Assembly (NCBI GenBank): GCA_019894975.1
Contig: JAGXNO010000034.1
Location: forward strand, 1 to 43,025
DNA: 43,025 nt
DNA from: Promethearchaeota archaeon
GTDB taxonomy: Archaea > Asgardarchaeota > Lokiarchaeia > Sigyniarchaeales > SOKP01
Direction of reading: 5' to 3'
The notes beneath the pieces are model-generated. The model saw only the letters and a list, made by a program, of their open reading frames with translations. It did not search any database and was not told the origin of the DNA. A program made the translations under genes and the position numbers. Below, one piece after another: positions 1-8,552 of this stretch; positions within the stretch are counted from its first letter, which is position 1, and every line of letters starts with the position of its first letter.

Positions 1-792
1 CCTATGTAGCTGATTATACCTCTGGCTTGGCGGTCATTGACATTTCCGACCCGACCAACCCGGGAATACCCGTCTACGAACCCACGACCGGATATGCATG
101 GGGCGTGTACGTGAGCGGAGATTACGCCTATGTAGCTGATGGTGCCTCTGGCTTGGCGGTCATTGACATTTCCAACCCGACCAACCCTGGAATACCCGTC
201 TACGAAGACACGACCGGAGCTGCACTTGGTGTTTACGTGAGCGGAGATTACGCCTATGTGGCAGATTATACCTCTGGCTTGGCGGTCATTGACATTTCCG
301 ACCCGACAAACCCGGGAATACCCGTCTACGAACCCACGACCATGTTTGCATATGACGTTTACGTGAGCGGAGATTACGCCTATGTGGCAGATACGAACTC
401 GGGCTTGGCGGTTATTGACATTTCCGACCCGACAAACCCGGGACCGCCAGTTTATGAAGACACGACCGAATCTGCAATAGGCGTGTACGTGAGCGGAGAT
501 TACGCCTATGTGGCAGATTTGGGCTCGGGCTTGGCGGTTATTGACATTTCCGACCCGACCAACCCGGGAATACCCGTCTACGAACCCACGACCGGATCTG
601 CGCGTGATGTTTTTGTAAGCGGAGATTATGCCTATGTAGCTGATTATACCTCTGGCTTGGCGGTCATTGACATTTCCGACCCGACCAACCCGGGAATACC
701 CGTCTACCAAGACACGACCGGATATGCATGGGGCGTGTACGTGAGCGGAGATTACGCCTATGTGGCAGATCATACCTCTGGCTTGGCGGTCA
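1..792 (+). repeat. Tandem 126-bp coding repeats (LVIVD block)
   Basis: About six near-identical in-frame copies of a 126-bp unit (42 codons) run head to tail. The blocks GTGAGCGGAGATTACGCC and CTTGGCGGT recur at this period. Copies differ mainly in a short variable stretch after the ACGACC codons. The nucleotide conservation suggests recent duplication or gene conversion. Confidence 0.9.
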
Positions 793-1778
793 TTCAAGTA
801 AGAGAAATAATTGATAGGTGGAATCCTGTTATTACCGATGCCCCTAGTAATCTTCCCGTAGAATTCGGCTACACCGGACAGAGTCTATCATGGACTGCGA
901 CCGATGCTAACCCAAATACATACACTATCAAACTGGAAGGAACAGGTATAGTTACGGGTCCAACTGCTTGGACGAGTGGTGTTGCAATAATATATAATAT
1001 TCCTGACGGATTTGCTGTGGGAATATATGTTTACACAATTAACTTCACAGATACTGAGGGAAATTACGTTACAAATAATATTGCTTTTACTGTGGAAGAT
1101 ACAACAAGTCCGGTTATTTCTGATGCTCCGACTGATCTTACTGTAGAATATGGCTACACCGGACAGAGCTTATCATGGACGGCGACCGATGCTAATCCAA
1201 GTACATACACCATCGAACTGGAAGGAACAGGCATAGTTGCGGGTCCAACTACTTGGACGAGTGATATAGCAATAACATATGACGTTCCTAACGGATTTGC
1301 TGTGGGAGATTATGTTTATACTGTCAACTTCACAGATGATAGAGGAAATCACGTTACAGATAGTGTTGCTTTTACTGTGGAAGATACAACAAACCCAATT
1401 ATTACCGATGCTCCGACTGATCTTACTGTAGAGTACGGTTACACCGGACAGAGCTTATCATGGACCGCGACTGATGCTAACCCAAGTACATATACTATTG
1501 TGCCGGAAGGAACAGGTACAGCTACGGATCCAACTGCTTGGACGAGTGGTATAGCAATAACATATGACATTCCTGACGGGCTTGCTGTGGGAATATATGT
1601 TTATACAATTAACTTCACAGATACTGAGGGAAATTACGTTACAGACAGTGTCACTTTTACTGTAGAAGGTGACGGAGATGGTGCCGGTGCCGCTATTTCA
1701 TTTGGTAATTATTATTTGATTTTTCTAGTAATCGGAATAATTTCATTAGCATTTGTTCAAAGACGAAGAAAATTATAA
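3..1778 (+). CDS. Surface protein with LVIVD-type and Ig-like repeats, C-terminal membrane anchor (5' end cut by window)
   Basis: The reading frame is open from the window edge, so the N-terminus is missing. The visible part starts with about six 42-residue repeats (core YVADxxSGLAVIDISDPTNP), the LVIVD-type beta-propeller repeat of secreted archaeal and bacterial proteins. Three 95-residue Ig/cadherin-like repeats follow (PTDLTVEYGYTGQSLSWTAT core). The end is a Gly/Asp-rich linker, one hydrophobic segment and a short RRRK tail, as expected of a cell-surface protein anchored by its C-terminus. No enzyme motif is visible. A role in adhesion or surface display is inference. The DNA of the first block is clearly more G+C-rich than the neighbouring genes. 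Stop TAA, followed by a T-tract. Confidence 0.85.
   Translation, partial: YVADYTSGLAVIDISDPTNPGIPVYEPTTGYAWGVYVSGDYAYVADGASGLAVIDISNPTNPGIPVYEDTTGAALGVYVSGDYAYVADYTSGLAVIDISDPTNPGIPVYEPTTMFAYDVYVSGDYAYVADTNSGLAVIDISDPTNPGPPVYEDTTESAIGVYVSGDYAYVADLGSGLAVIDISDPTNPGIPVYEPTTGSARDVFVSGDYAYVADYTSGLAVIDISDPTNPGIPVYQDTTGYAWGVYVSGDYAYVADHTSGLAVIQVREIIDRWNPVITDAPSNLPVEFGYTGQSLSWTATDANPNTYTIKLEGTGIVTGPTAWTSGVAIIYNIPDGFAVGIYVYTINFTDTEGNYVTNNIAFTVEDTTSPVISDAPTDLTVEYGYTGQSLSWTATDANPSTYTIELEGTGIVAGPTTWTSDIAITYDVPNGFAVGDYVYTVNFTDDRGNHVTDSVAFTVEDTTNPIITDAPTDLTVEYGYTGQSLSWTATDANPSTYTIVPEGTGTATDPTAWTSGIAITYDIPDGLAVGIYVYTINFTDTEGNYVTDSVTFTVEGDGDGAGAAISFGNYYLIFLVIGIISLAFVQRRRKL
831..1685 (+). repeat. Three 285-bp coding repeats (Ig-like block)
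   Basis: Units begin at 831, 1116 and 1401, an exact 285-bp spacing (95 codons each). Each starts with codons for I-[TS]-D-A-P and contains GGCTACACCGGACAGAG or a close variant. They encode the Ig-like domains of the surface protein. Confidence 0.9.
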
Positions 1779-1809
1779 ATAAACAAATTTAAAACTTAAA
1801 AAATTATAC

Positions 1810-1818
1810 TTTTTTTTT
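1810..1818 (+). terminator. T-tract after the surface-protein gene
   Basis: A run of nine T lies about 30 nt after the stop codon, of the kind that ends transcription in archaea without a hairpin. It is also just past the end of the minus-strand fragment at 1834-1959. Confidence 0.4.
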
Positions 1819-1833
1819 AATTATTACTAATTT

Positions 1834-1959
1834 TTATATTTCCCTACATGCATTCATGGATTTCTTCCAAATGGAAAGCCCTCCCTTTCCTACGAGATCA
1901 GCGTTTTGAGTATAAGTCGAAACCGCTTCTTCTAAAGTCATTAATTTGCTTGAACTCAT
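1834..1959 (-). pseudogene. N-terminal remnant of a CoA-transferase subunit A
   Basis: An ATG at 1959 (minus strand), preceded by GTGAAGA as ribosome-binding site, opens a 41-codon frame starting MSSSKLMTLEEAVSTY and containing LVGKGG and WKKSMNACREI. The K-L-M-[ST]-L-E-E-A-V opening and the later [RK]-K-x-M-x-A-x-x-E-I match my memory of glutaconate/acyl CoA-transferase alpha subunits, whose full length is near 300 residues. The frame then stops and no continuation was found. I read it as a truncated gene. A small independent gene is possible but less likely. Confidence 0.4.
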
Positions 1960-2022
1960 TCTTCACGATCTCTTTTATTTTATTTTGTTAAGATGAGATT
2001 TTTTTCTTGTTCTTTAATTCTT

Positions 2023-2280
2023 TTAAGATTCTTCTTTTTTGGGGCAGTGAAGACCTGTTTTAGCTAAAGTAAATAAGCAATTGTTACAATAATCACATTC
2101 AACAATTGTACTTCCGATGCCTTTCATCCACCTATTTGGGAGAAAGATATTTTCTAGTAAGTAATACTTACTATAAATCCAATTTTCAATAAATAGAGCA
2201 ACTTTTTTTAAAAATTTATATAATTTGCGATCAAAATTATTTAGAGAGACTTCAAAGTATCTATAGATCCAATCGTTATA
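2023..2280 (-). pseudogene. Cys-rich C-terminal fragment without a start codon
   Basis: An 86-codon minus-strand frame open from 2280 to a TAA at 2023-2025. No usable start codon is seen before an internal ATG (at WMKGIG). It contains FDRKLYKFLKKVALF, then IFLPNRW and VECDYCNNC followed by TGLHCPKK, that is C-x2-C-x2-C-x9-C-P. The pattern recalls the cysteine-rich C-terminus seen in methylenetetrahydrofolate reductase C-terminal proteins, or the tail of an old-yellow-enzyme-type oxidoreductase. The likeness is from memory and weak. It overlaps the start of the plus-strand remnant at 2193, so at least one of the two is not functional. Confidence 0.3.
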
Positions 2281-2932
2281 CTAATGAGCCTGTATTAGAA
2301 GCATTACATGACCTTATTCCCTTTTGGAAAAAACTGGCAAGAGAAGAGGTAAAAGAAACTTTTTCAGGAAATCTAAATGATCTTAATTATCTACAGAGAA
2401 ATATTGCGAGATATACAAATTACTTACAAATTAATATTATATATGATTTGGAACTATCTGAGATATACGAAAATTGCTTAAGTGAACTACACCAGACAGA
2501 TAGACATTTAAAGTATAAAATACAATTAGTTAAAGAGAAAATAGAGAGAACTAAAGATTGGATTGAGAATTACTCAAAAATTTTATCCCTACAACAGATT
2601 CAAATTTACCAGCTGGGATTGTAGTACTTGAGGATGCCGATCATATACTTGAAGAACCGCCTCATGTTTATTACAAAAAAGCTTACGACTCAAATAGGGA
2701 TTATTATAAGAGGAATAGAGAGAAGAACTACTTTCTGACAAAAGAACAAATAGAAGAAGCCTTTGGGGATTCGAATTACCTATTTAATATTCAATTTGAA
2801 AGTATATTTCGTGATTTAATCGTAAATGAGTTTCGATATAGAGATATTTCACTCATTACTGTTTGTGTAGATATGTTTAAAATCTATAAATTTCTTGATT
2901 CAAGTTCTAAAATAAAGTTATTGCTTGATTAG
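2193..2932 (+). pseudogene. Unrecognised frameshifted gene remnant
   Basis: Two plus-strand frames join into one plausible protein. The first (from 2193) reads through VLEALHDLIPFWKKLAREE and a helical, charged stretch ending near WIENYSK. The second takes over around 2575-2585, at an A-run, with PTTDSNLPAGIVVLEDADH and ends at TAG 2930-2932. Neither half has a convincing start codon for the whole. A one-base indel in the A-run would join them. I do not recognise the family. It is either a decayed gene or an assembly/sequencing indel. Confidence 0.4.
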
Positions 2933-2980
2933 TTGAAAAAAAGTGATTTAGGAAATAGAGGAAATAAAGAAGGTAATATC

Positions 2981-3251
2981 ATGTTAGGAGCAGAAAAGAT
3001 GGAAATTAAAACAAAAGAACGGCTTAAGGGATTTACATATCCAATCTCAAAAAGCTCTTATCTGTGATCTCTGCGATACTATGAAAGAAGATTATATCAA
3101 TCCTGAAAGAGGAGAAAAGTATCCTGCTTGTATAGATTTATGCCCAAAGGAAGCTATTTCATTAAAGGATGTTGAGCAAATCGGTGAGGAAAAGCGGATT
3201 GACGCTGTAAAGAGACTTTTTGGGGATATTTTAAAAGAAACAGAAGCTTAA
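2981..3251 (+). pseudogene. Frameshifted ferredoxin (4Fe-4S), C-terminal part
   Basis: An ATG at 2981 opens MLGAEKMEIKTKERLKGF and stops at TGA 3065. Removing one base near 3045-3052 moves the frame into QKALICDLC, then PACIDLCPKEAISL, and on to TAA 3249-3251. The C-x2-C ... C-x3-C-P-K-x-A-[IV] arrangement is that of ferredoxin subunits found beside aldehyde:ferredoxin oxidoreductases, which also carry an N-terminal cluster domain not seen here. It lies about 150 bp upstream of the alcohol dehydrogenase/AOR pair, on the same strand. It is probably the decayed partner ferredoxin. A single-base assembly error would be the alternative for the frameshift but not for the missing N-terminus. Confidence 0.55.
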
Positions 3252-3252
3252 A

Positions 3253-3290
3253 TTTTTTTATTTATTTTTTATTATTTTTTATAGTTAGGC
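3253..3290 (+). terminator. T-rich tract after the ferredoxin remnant
   Basis: Several T-runs (T6-T7) follow the stop at 3251, a typical archaeal termination region, and separate the remnant from the alcohol dehydrogenase gene. Confidence 0.4.
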
Positions 3291-3398
3291 TCTTTTTTTA
3301 CCGAGTTTAATAAGGAAATGTAAATTCAATGAAAAAGAGCTAAATTAAAATACTTTTTAATCGAAATTTCAAATTATTATTTTATGGTGATTTAAAAA

Positions 3399-4697
3399 AT
3401 GGAAAATTTACCAGATAATGTACCTCTTTATGAACTTGATATGGTTAAGGATCTGATAAGTGCTATACTAGGAAGAGCCTCAGCACAGATGATGATGGGA
3501 AGTTTTAGAACAGCCAAGATATTCTTCGGAATTACAGCTTTAAATCAACTCAGTGGATTTATAAGTAATAGACTTGAGAAAGAAGAAAGAAGAATATTAC
3601 TTATCACCGATGATTTCACTGAAAAGTTCGCAAGTCAAGTAATTGATGTGTTAAATTCTATAGATGCTGAGTCAAAAGTATGGTCTGGAGTGAAACCAGA
3701 GGGGCCTCTCCATACAATTGAAGAGGCTGCAGAGGTATGCAGAGAATTTAAACCAACAGTATTAGTTGCAATTGGTGGAGGAAGTGTTATGGATTCTGCA
3801 AAAGCAATAATGATTAAATATGAAAATCCGGAGGCAAACCTTTATAGAATTTTAGGACTGGGAGGTTTGGGGTTACGTAAAAAAGTAAAGTTCTTAATAG
3901 CCATTCCTACAACCTCAGGAACAGGATCTGAAGTTACTGCTGCTGCCATGCTTACAGATATGGGAAGAGATCCTCCAAAAAAATTAACACTTAATCATGG
4001 CGAACTGGTTCCTGATATAGCAATTTTGCATACTGATTTTGTAAAAGACATGCCACCATTTTTAACTATGGCTACAGGACTAGATGCTCTTGCACATGCA
4101 ACAGGAGCGTATGTTTCTACATGGGGGGGTCCTATAACTGATGCTCTTAACATTGCTGCTATTAAGGAAATCCTAAAATATTTACCTCGATCTTACAAAT
4201 ATGGTGCAAAAGATTTAGAAGCTAGAGAGAAAATGCAAATGGCGACCGTCATAGCAGGAATGGGTTTTGGGAATTCTAAAGTTGGAATCGACCACGGTTT
4301 AGGTCACAGTTTAGGAAAAGTATTTAATATGCATCATGGATTCTGTGTAGGTTTATTTCTCCCTTATACAGTCGCTTATACCGCAAAAATCTCAGATAGA
4401 TGGAAAGATTTATGTCCCGTTTTTGGAGTCGAGTCAAACAGAATCGAAAGAAAGGCACTCCTTACTGCATTGCTTCAAGCAATTAAAGACTTCATACATT
4501 CCATAGATGGAGCCGTATTTGTTAAAGAAGTAAAGGATCCAATTATTTCGAAAGAAAATTATATGGATAACATAGATCTTTTAGTAAATTATGCAGAAAC
4601 AGATGCAGTTGACCTTTTAGTACCCCGTTGGACGCATAAAGAGACTTATAGAAAGATATTTGAATATGCTTGGGATGGGAGGGATATTGATTTTTAA
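3399..4697 (+). CDS. Iron-containing alcohol dehydrogenase
   Basis: A 432-residue protein of the iron-dependent group III alcohol dehydrogenase family, which interconverts alcohols and aldehydes with NAD(P)H in the cytoplasm. The nucleotide-binding GGGSVMDSAKA is at residues 126-136 and the family signature PTTSGTGSEVT at about 170-180. Metal ligands are visible as Asp229 and His233 in GLDALAHA, His299/His303 in the DHGLGHSLG segment, and His313 in MHHGF. The length is slightly above the usual 380-400. The start ATG has GGTGA eight bases upstream, the ribosome-binding pattern used across this window. The AOR gene follows after 23 bp, so the two are likely co-transcribed and act on a common aldehyde. 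Confidence 0.92.
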   Translation: MENLPDNVPLYELDMVKDLISAILGRASAQMMMGSFRTAKIFFGITALNQLSGFISNRLEKEERRILLITDDFTEKFASQVIDVLNSIDAESKVWSGVKPEGPLHTIEEAAEVCREFKPTVLVAIGGGSVMDSAKAIMIKYENPEANLYRILGLGGLGLRKKVKFLIAIPTTSGTGSEVTAAAMLTDMGRDPPKKLTLNHGELVPDIAILHTDFVKDMPPFLTMATGLDALAHATGAYVSTWGGPITDALNIAAIKEILKYLPRSYKYGAKDLEAREKMQMATVIAGMGFGNSKVGIDHGLGHSLGKVFNMHHGFCVGLFLPYTVAYTAKISDRWKDLCPVFGVESNRIERKALLTALLQAIKDFIHSIDGAVFVKEVKDPIISKENYMDNIDLLVNYAETDAVDLLVPRWTHKETYRKIFEYAWDGRDIDF

Positions 4698-4720
4698 CTA
4701 TAATGAGGTTATGAGAAAAA

Positions 4721-6604
4721 TTGGCAGATAAAATGAATGGATATAATGGAAAAATTGTAATTATTAATTTAAGTGATAAAAGCTACGATATTCAAGATTT
4801 GGATCCCCAAATAGCAAGAGAATATCTTGGGGGAACCGGATTGAGTGCGAAAATTACTTATGATTTACTCTCTGAAGAAGACTTCACTACTCTAAAAACC
4901 GATCCTTATGCTGAGATTAATCCCTTGATTTTTGCAACTGGCCCTGTAACGGGGACAATCAGACCATCTTCAGGAAGATATTCGGTCACTGGGATATCCC
5001 CTTTAACAGGAATATGGGGTGAGGGGACTTCAGGGGGTTACTTCTGTTTATCTTTACGCAACAGTGGTTATGATGCAGTAGTTTTCACTGGAAAGTCAAG
5101 TGAACCTGTGTATGTATATATAAACGATGGAACTATTGAGTTTAAAAATGCAGATAATCTATGGGGTAAAGACTGCTATGAAAGTCAAGATTTCATTAAA
5201 AAAGAAATTACTCAAGCTAACCTTAGAATTGCTTGTATAGGTCAGGGTGGAGAAAATTTAGTGAAATATGGAGCGATTATTAATGATGAAGGAAGAGCCG
5301 TTGGGAGATGTGGAATGGGCGCGCTTATGGGTTCGAAGAATTTGAAAGCTCTTGCTATTCATGGTGCTAAAAAAATTGATATTTTTGATAAAGAAATTGG
5401 GAAGGAATTAAGAAAACAAGAAGAACTTGCTAAACAAGGTAACCAAATGGGAAATGTTGCTTTAGAATTGTTTAAATTATACGGTACTAATTTCTATCTC
5501 GATCTCGGAATGGTTAATGGTGATACTCCTGGTTATTATTTTACTGAGTCAGAATTTCTTGCTGAAAAATTAACAAGTAAAACATTAAAAGAAGAATATC
5601 CAATGTTTAGTTATGGATGTGCAGGTTGTACGGTAAAGTGCGGAAAAGCTACAGTTATCGAGGTAGACGGTGAGGATATTGAAGTTGATGGTCCAGAATA
5701 TGAATCGGTTGCAGCTTTAGGAACTCTTTGTGGTCTTTTTGATTCTAAACAAGTGATTTTGGCAAACCATCTATGCAATAAGTTTGGGATTGATACGATT
5801 TCCTGTGGTGTGAGTATCGCATTCTTAATCTACTTAGTCCAAAATAATTTGGGAATAGAGAAGATTAAGTCTTATACAAATAGCTTTCAAATAGAAGATA
5901 TAAAATGGGGAAACGGAGAAATGATCTTAGCTTTAATAGAAAAAATTGTTAATAGAGAAGGAATTGGCAGTGTACTATCAGAGGGAGTTAAAATCATGGC
6001 AGAAAAGTTTGAAGTAGATCCAGAGTTAGCTGCCCATGTAAAAGGATTAGAGATACCCATGCATGAACCCCGCGCGTTTGCAGGACAAGCGCTAAGTTAT
6101 ATGACTGGTTGCGTTGGGGCTGATCATAATAAATGTGATTGGTATGGTGCTGAATTAGGTAATGTAAGCTATCCGTCAATAAAAGTAAAAGCAAGTAAGG
6201 GGAGGAATACCATTAAAGGAAGCGAAAGAGGAATTGCAAATCTTCAAGATCTTCGAGCTATCGATGATTCTGCAGTAAATTGTAATATGAATGGTCCTCC
6301 ATTAGAAAATGTAATCGGATATATCAATGCTGCCACAGGTTTTAACTATGATAAGAAATCTTTAATGGAAGTAGGAGAACGTATAAATAATCTTAAAAGG
6401 TTAATCAGCTGCAATTTAGGAATTACTCGAAACGATGATAAGCTACCAAACCACATTCTAAAAACCTTACCTTCGGGAAGAGTAATGGGTGTAAAACTTG
6501 ATTTAGAAGAAAATCTAAAGAAGTATTACACCAGAAGAGGTTGGGATTGGGAAACAGGAAGGCCTTCTGAAGAAAAATTAAAGCAATTAGGGATTATTTC
6601 TTAA
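4721..6604 (+). CDS. aor: Tungsten aldehyde:ferredoxin oxidoreductase
   Basis: A 627-residue AOR-family protein that oxidises aldehydes to acids with ferredoxin, or the reverse, using a tungsten bis-pterin cofactor and one 4Fe-4S cluster. Seen: GPVTGTIRPSSGRYSVTG (N-terminal pterin domain), GRAVGRCGMGALMGSKNLKA near 191-210, and cluster cysteines C300, C303 and C307 in CAGCTVKCG. The fourth ligand is likely the Cys in VNCNMNGPP. DTISCG near the middle is the conserved pterin-binding segment. The start is TTG at 4721 (MADKMNG); ATG at 4733 is an alternative. It sits 23 bp after the alcohol dehydrogenase. The ferredoxin remnant upstream may once have been its electron carrier. Confidence 0.93.
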   Translation: MADKMNGYNGKIVIINLSDKSYDIQDLDPQIAREYLGGTGLSAKITYDLLSEEDFTTLKTDPYAEINPLIFATGPVTGTIRPSSGRYSVTGISPLTGIWGEGTSGGYFCLSLRNSGYDAVVFTGKSSEPVYVYINDGTIEFKNADNLWGKDCYESQDFIKKEITQANLRIACIGQGGENLVKYGAIINDEGRAVGRCGMGALMGSKNLKALAIHGAKKIDIFDKEIGKELRKQEELAKQGNQMGNVALELFKLYGTNFYLDLGMVNGDTPGYYFTESEFLAEKLTSKTLKEEYPMFSYGCAGCTVKCGKATVIEVDGEDIEVDGPEYESVAALGTLCGLFDSKQVILANHLCNKFGIDTISCGVSIAFLIYLVQNNLGIEKIKSYTNSFQIEDIKWGNGEMILALIEKIVNREGIGSVLSEGVKIMAEKFEVDPELAAHVKGLEIPMHEPRAFAGQALSYMTGCVGADHNKCDWYGAELGNVSYPSIKVKASKGRNTIKGSERGIANLQDLRAIDDSAVNCNMNGPPLENVIGYINAATGFNYDKKSLMEVGERINNLKRLISCNLGITRNDDKLPNHILKTLPSGRVMGVKLDLEENLKKYYTRRGWDWETGRPSEEKLKQLGIIS

Positions 6605-6605
6605 A

Positions 6606-6615
6606 TTTTTTTTTT
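6606..6615 (+). terminator. T10 tract after aor
   Basis: A run of ten T directly after the AOR stop codon, and just upstream of the GGTGA site of the next gene, consistent with the end of the alcohol dehydrogenase/AOR transcript. Confidence 0.5.
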
Positions 6616-6635
6616 AATTATTTGGTGATAGTTAT

Positions 6636-8552
6636 CTGATAAATGAAGAATATTTTGGTCCTGCTATCATTGATATCGATGAATGGAGAGATAAACCAGT
6701 CAAACATCGATTTGTGCATGGATCTTTTGAAAATACGCACACTCGTTTCATTCTTTGCTTTCCTCATGCTAAAAACTATGGTGGACGTTTCATCCAACAT
6801 TTAGAAGGAGGATTAGGAGGAAATGAATACACAGGTTATGTTGCGGGAGGACTCTATCTTGCACGTCGTAATAATGCTTATTATGTAGAATCAAATCAAG
6901 GTCATTCTGGTGATCTAAGGGTGTTACGTGATCATGCCTCGGTATTCGATTGGGAAGCAAGTGCTAAAACAGCTCAATATGGTCGTGAGTTTGCAAAGAA
7001 AATATATGGAGAGGAGCCTCATCATGGATACTTGTATGGAGGTAGTGGGGGGGGATATCGATGTGTTAAATGTGCAGAAGCCCCGATTAAAGTGTGGGAT
7101 GCATTTATGCCTATGATCATGTCTTATCCAAGTTTTTTTACTTTTTACGATTCAATAATGGCATTAACTGTTCAAATCTTAGGAGATAAAATTAAAGACG
7201 TTGTGGATGCTACAGATCCTGGTGGGAATGGAAATCCATTTGCGATATTGGAAAATAATTTACAGAAAGAAGCTCTAGCGAGCCTCTATCAATCAGGCTT
7301 TCCTCGTGGAGCAGAAGCACAGCTAAGACCAAATCCTTTCTGGCCGTATGCTATGCAAATCTTACCTGATCCGAAGCATTATGAAACGTTCTGGGAAGAA
7401 CCTGGATTCGAAGGAAAAGATGACGATCATGTGGTAAGATCTTTACTAATAGAAGAAGACGTAGAAGTAGAAGAGTTATTGAAGGTAAATCAAATTCGAT
7501 CTTTAATTGTAGTAAATGATCTGGATGATGGTATGTTAAGGGACCTTATATTCCCAAAAGAAGCTAATATTGGTATGAAGGTAAAATGCATAAATCCGGG
7601 AAAATACGTTGGTTGTACAATACAATTACCTAATGGTCGTAAAATGTATTGTACCCACAACGCAGATGATGTATTAGTTGCCTTATTTTCGCGTCATAGC
7701 TTAGATGATGTAGAAAAGGGTGATATAGTTCATCTTGATAACCGTCGACTTGTAGCGTTTAGCTTTCACCATCGCCATTTTGTAAGTAATCGATATCCAG
7801 AAATGAAGCAGTTCTTTATTGATGGAATTCCCATTTATAAACCATCTTCACGCTCACTAGATCACATTCCAATACCTTCTGGAAAATTTCATGGAAAAAT
7901 GATCATTGTACAAAATGCCCAAGATTGTGATGCATGTCCTAGTAATGCTCGGGCATATATCGAATCTGTAAAAAATCATTTAGGGAATTCTCTAGATAAT
8001 TATTTTCGTATATACTGGACTGAAAATGCATGTCATCTTCAACCACTAACATCAGTTGAATCAACCAGATATATCCCATGGGGGTCTATCGTCTCTCAAG
8101 CGATGAATGATCTCATAAAATGGATAGAAGAAGGTACTTCACCACCCACCAGCACTAACTACAATTTCAATATTCATTCAGCACTTCAATTGCCTGGGAA
8201 TGCTTCTGAAAGGAAGGGTATTCAACCAACTGTTAAATTAAGTATTAATGGTAAAAAAAATGCTCATATCAATGTAGATCACACAATTTTATTAGATGGT
8301 GAAGCGGAAGCACCACCAAATACAGGTTACTTTATAAAATTGGATTGGGATTTTGATGGCTCAGGTAAGTTTTCACATCAAGAAGAATTAGGTGGAAATG
8401 AAAGTAAAATAAAAACAACAGCTTCACATCAGTATAGTAAACCTGGCACTTATTTTGTGACCTTTCGAGTTTTTATGGAACGTAATGGAGAAAAACGAGA
8501 TGTAATACACCATATTATAAATCAATCTCGAGTTCGTGTTATAGTTTCTTAA
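6636..8552 (+). CDS. Tannase-like alpha/beta hydrolase with C-terminal PKD domain; non-standard start likely
   Basis: The serine hydrolase core shows GGSGGG (Ser137 counted from 6636) and a late NACHLQPL segment that may supply the catalytic His. The C-terminal about 110 residues form a PKD-type beta-sandwich (WDFDGSG, then SKPGTYFVTFRV). The first standard start is GTG at 6714, but the frame is open back to 6618 and encodes EEYFGPAIIDIDEWRDKPVK before it. I recall that segment as the conserved N-terminus of this family. GGTGA at 6624-6628 lies seven bases before CTG 6636, the same spacing as at other genes here, so CTG (or ATA 6639) may be the true start. No signal peptide is visible. The substrate is unknown, probably an ester. 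Confidence 0.7.
   Translation: MINEEYFGPAIIDIDEWRDKPVKHRFVHGSFENTHTRFILCFPHAKNYGGRFIQHLEGGLGGNEYTGYVAGGLYLARRNNAYYVESNQGHSGDLRVLRDHASVFDWEASAKTAQYGREFAKKIYGEEPHHGYLYGGSGGGYRCVKCAEAPIKVWDAFMPMIMSYPSFFTFYDSIMALTVQILGDKIKDVVDATDPGGNGNPFAILENNLQKEALASLYQSGFPRGAEAQLRPNPFWPYAMQILPDPKHYETFWEEPGFEGKDDDHVVRSLLIEEDVEVEELLKVNQIRSLIVVNDLDDGMLRDLIFPKEANIGMKVKCINPGKYVGCTIQLPNGRKMYCTHNADDVLVALFSRHSLDDVEKGDIVHLDNRRLVAFSFHHRHFVSNRYPEMKQFFIDGIPIYKPSSRSLDHIPIPSGKFHGKMIIVQNAQDCDACPSNARAYIESVKNHLGNSLDNYFRIYWTENACHLQPLTSVESTRYIPWGSIVSQAMNDLIKWIEEGTSPPTSTNYNFNIHSALQLPGNASERKGIQPTVKLSINGKKNAHINVDHTILLDGEAEAPPNTGYFIKLDWDFDGSGKFSHQEELGGNESKIKTTASHQYSKPGTYFVTFRVFMERNGEKRDVIHHIINQSRVRVIVS

Noticed and set aside
1..792. 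Direct repeats as a CRISPR array
   Set aside because: The 126-bp units are in-frame coding repeats without spacers of the CRISPR type.
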